The notes under the pieces are model-generated. The model was not told the DNA's origin. It made no database searches and was given only the letters and a program-made list of their open reading frames with translations. A stretch of 64,000 bases of DNA, from NCBI RefSeq assembly GCF_002886185.1, contig NZ_KZ614146.1, forward strand, positions 1,658,930 through 1,722,929, written 5' to 3'. The stretch comes from Salipaludibacillus neizhouensis (GTDB lineage Bacteria; Bacillota; Bacilli; Bacillales; Salisediminibacteriaceae). Positions 63,694-64,000 of the stretch are shown one piece after another (position 1 is the first letter of the stretch; every line of letters begins with the position of its first letter). The position numbers and the translations under genes were made by a program.

Positions 63694-63725
63694 AAGCTTG
63701 AAGAGGAATTTATTCAAGCTTTTTC
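63694..63725 (+). terminator. terminator of the hypothetical gene
   Basis: AAGCTTGAA / TTCAAGCTT stem with an 10-nt loop, then TTTTC. Confidence 0.75.
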
Positions 63726-64000
63726 GTATGCTTATTATTACATTTCTTTAAAAATCTCAACCTTTTTAAGGTTTCTAAGTGCCCCTTGGTTGTAAGCGTT
63801 TCACATTTATTCTCTAAAATGCTTTAGATTTAAGTGCTTAGATTTCCTTGTCAATTCATCTGACATAGTAGGAGATTTTATCACGAACAATCGTTAAGAT
63901 TAAAAGATATAATCATTAAATGAGCACTTATATACAAATATTATCAGTTTATGACCATGAACGGTATTAGAGGAATAAGCGATTAGATTCTTATCTGGAG
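63726..64000. other. right-edge non-coding sequence
   Basis: No gene is seen in the last 275 bp. It contains TTGTAAGCGTTTCACA (63789-63804), an imperfect cre-like sequence, presumably for a gene beyond the edge. Confidence 0.4.

Noticed and set aside
63789-63804. TTGTAAGCGTTTCACA as a functional cre site
   Set aside because: The right half is one base short of the consensus and the target gene is outside the window.
1-64000. CRISPR arrays, insertion sequences, prophage, integrases, tRNA or rRNA genes
   Set aside because: None was recognised on either strand. Repeats present are explained by gene duplication, in-gene tandem repeats and degenerate intergenic elements.

Overview
The window comes from a low-GC, spore-forming member of the Bacillaceae. 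This rests on the gene content and signals: a SpoVIF-like sporulation gene, class IV PHA synthase (PhaR/PhaC), a B. subtilis-type yod/kamA lysine-degradation cluster, ComA/ComB sulfolactate enzymes, a yybP-ykoY manganese riboswitch, strong purine-rich Shine-Dalgarno sequences, TTG/GTG starts and long U-tailed terminators. I cannot fix the genus. No tRNA, rRNA, CRISPR array or transposase was seen.

Layout. (1) 1-20.6 kb is an arabinofuranoside-type carbohydrate locus. A leftward three-component sensor (YesM-like kinase, YesN-like regulator, sugar-binding lipoprotein cut by the window edge) diverges from a YtfQ/YtfR/YtfT/YjfF-type furanose ABC transporter. The transporter is followed by three very large secreted GH43 enzymes that share LamG and Ig-like modules and an unusual Gly/Lys-rich C-terminal tail. 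cre-like sites sit in the divergent promoter region. (2) 21-28 kb holds phaC/phaR, a cytochrome P450, a FrnE-type DsbA oxidoreductase with UGA at the nucleophilic Cys, a 2-hydroxyacid dehydrogenase, and a divergent hmp/nsrR nitric-oxide pair with an NsrR-like operator. (3) 28-38.8 kb holds comB-comA-VOC, a perfect sigma-A promoter feeding a Mn riboswitch placed before a kinase-like gene, and assorted single genes (glutamine amidotransferase, SDR, HEAT-repeat, CNNM/CBS transporter, MATE pump) separated by strong terminators. (4) 38.9-45.4 kb holds a GAF-GGDEF protein, again with UGA at a conserved Cys position, two 14-TM MFS exporters, D-cysteine desulfhydrase and a Gfo/Idh/MocA oxidoreductase. 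(5) 45.4-53.6 kb holds cydAB, two wall-associated barrel-domain proteins, an SDR and ppk with a candidate Pho box. (6) 54-62.4 kb is a lysine-to-beta-lysine degradation cluster: a sigma-54 activator and ablB/yodP, then a near-perfect sigma-54 promoter and kamA-yokU-yodT-yodS-yodR-yodQ. (7) The end holds a truncated LOG-family remnant, a spoVIF-like gene and a gene of unknown function.

The most unusual signal is a pair of otherwise intact reading frames (24293-25000, minus; 38926-39819, plus) each interrupted by one in-frame UGA exactly where homologous families carry cysteine. In FrnE the result is a UxxC redox motif. In both mRNAs a small hairpin with G in its apical loop lies 21-29 nt downstream of the UGA, as in bacterial SECIS elements. 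This suggests selenocysteine (or cysteine) recoding, but no selenocysteine machinery is visible in the window and two nonsense mutations cannot be excluded.
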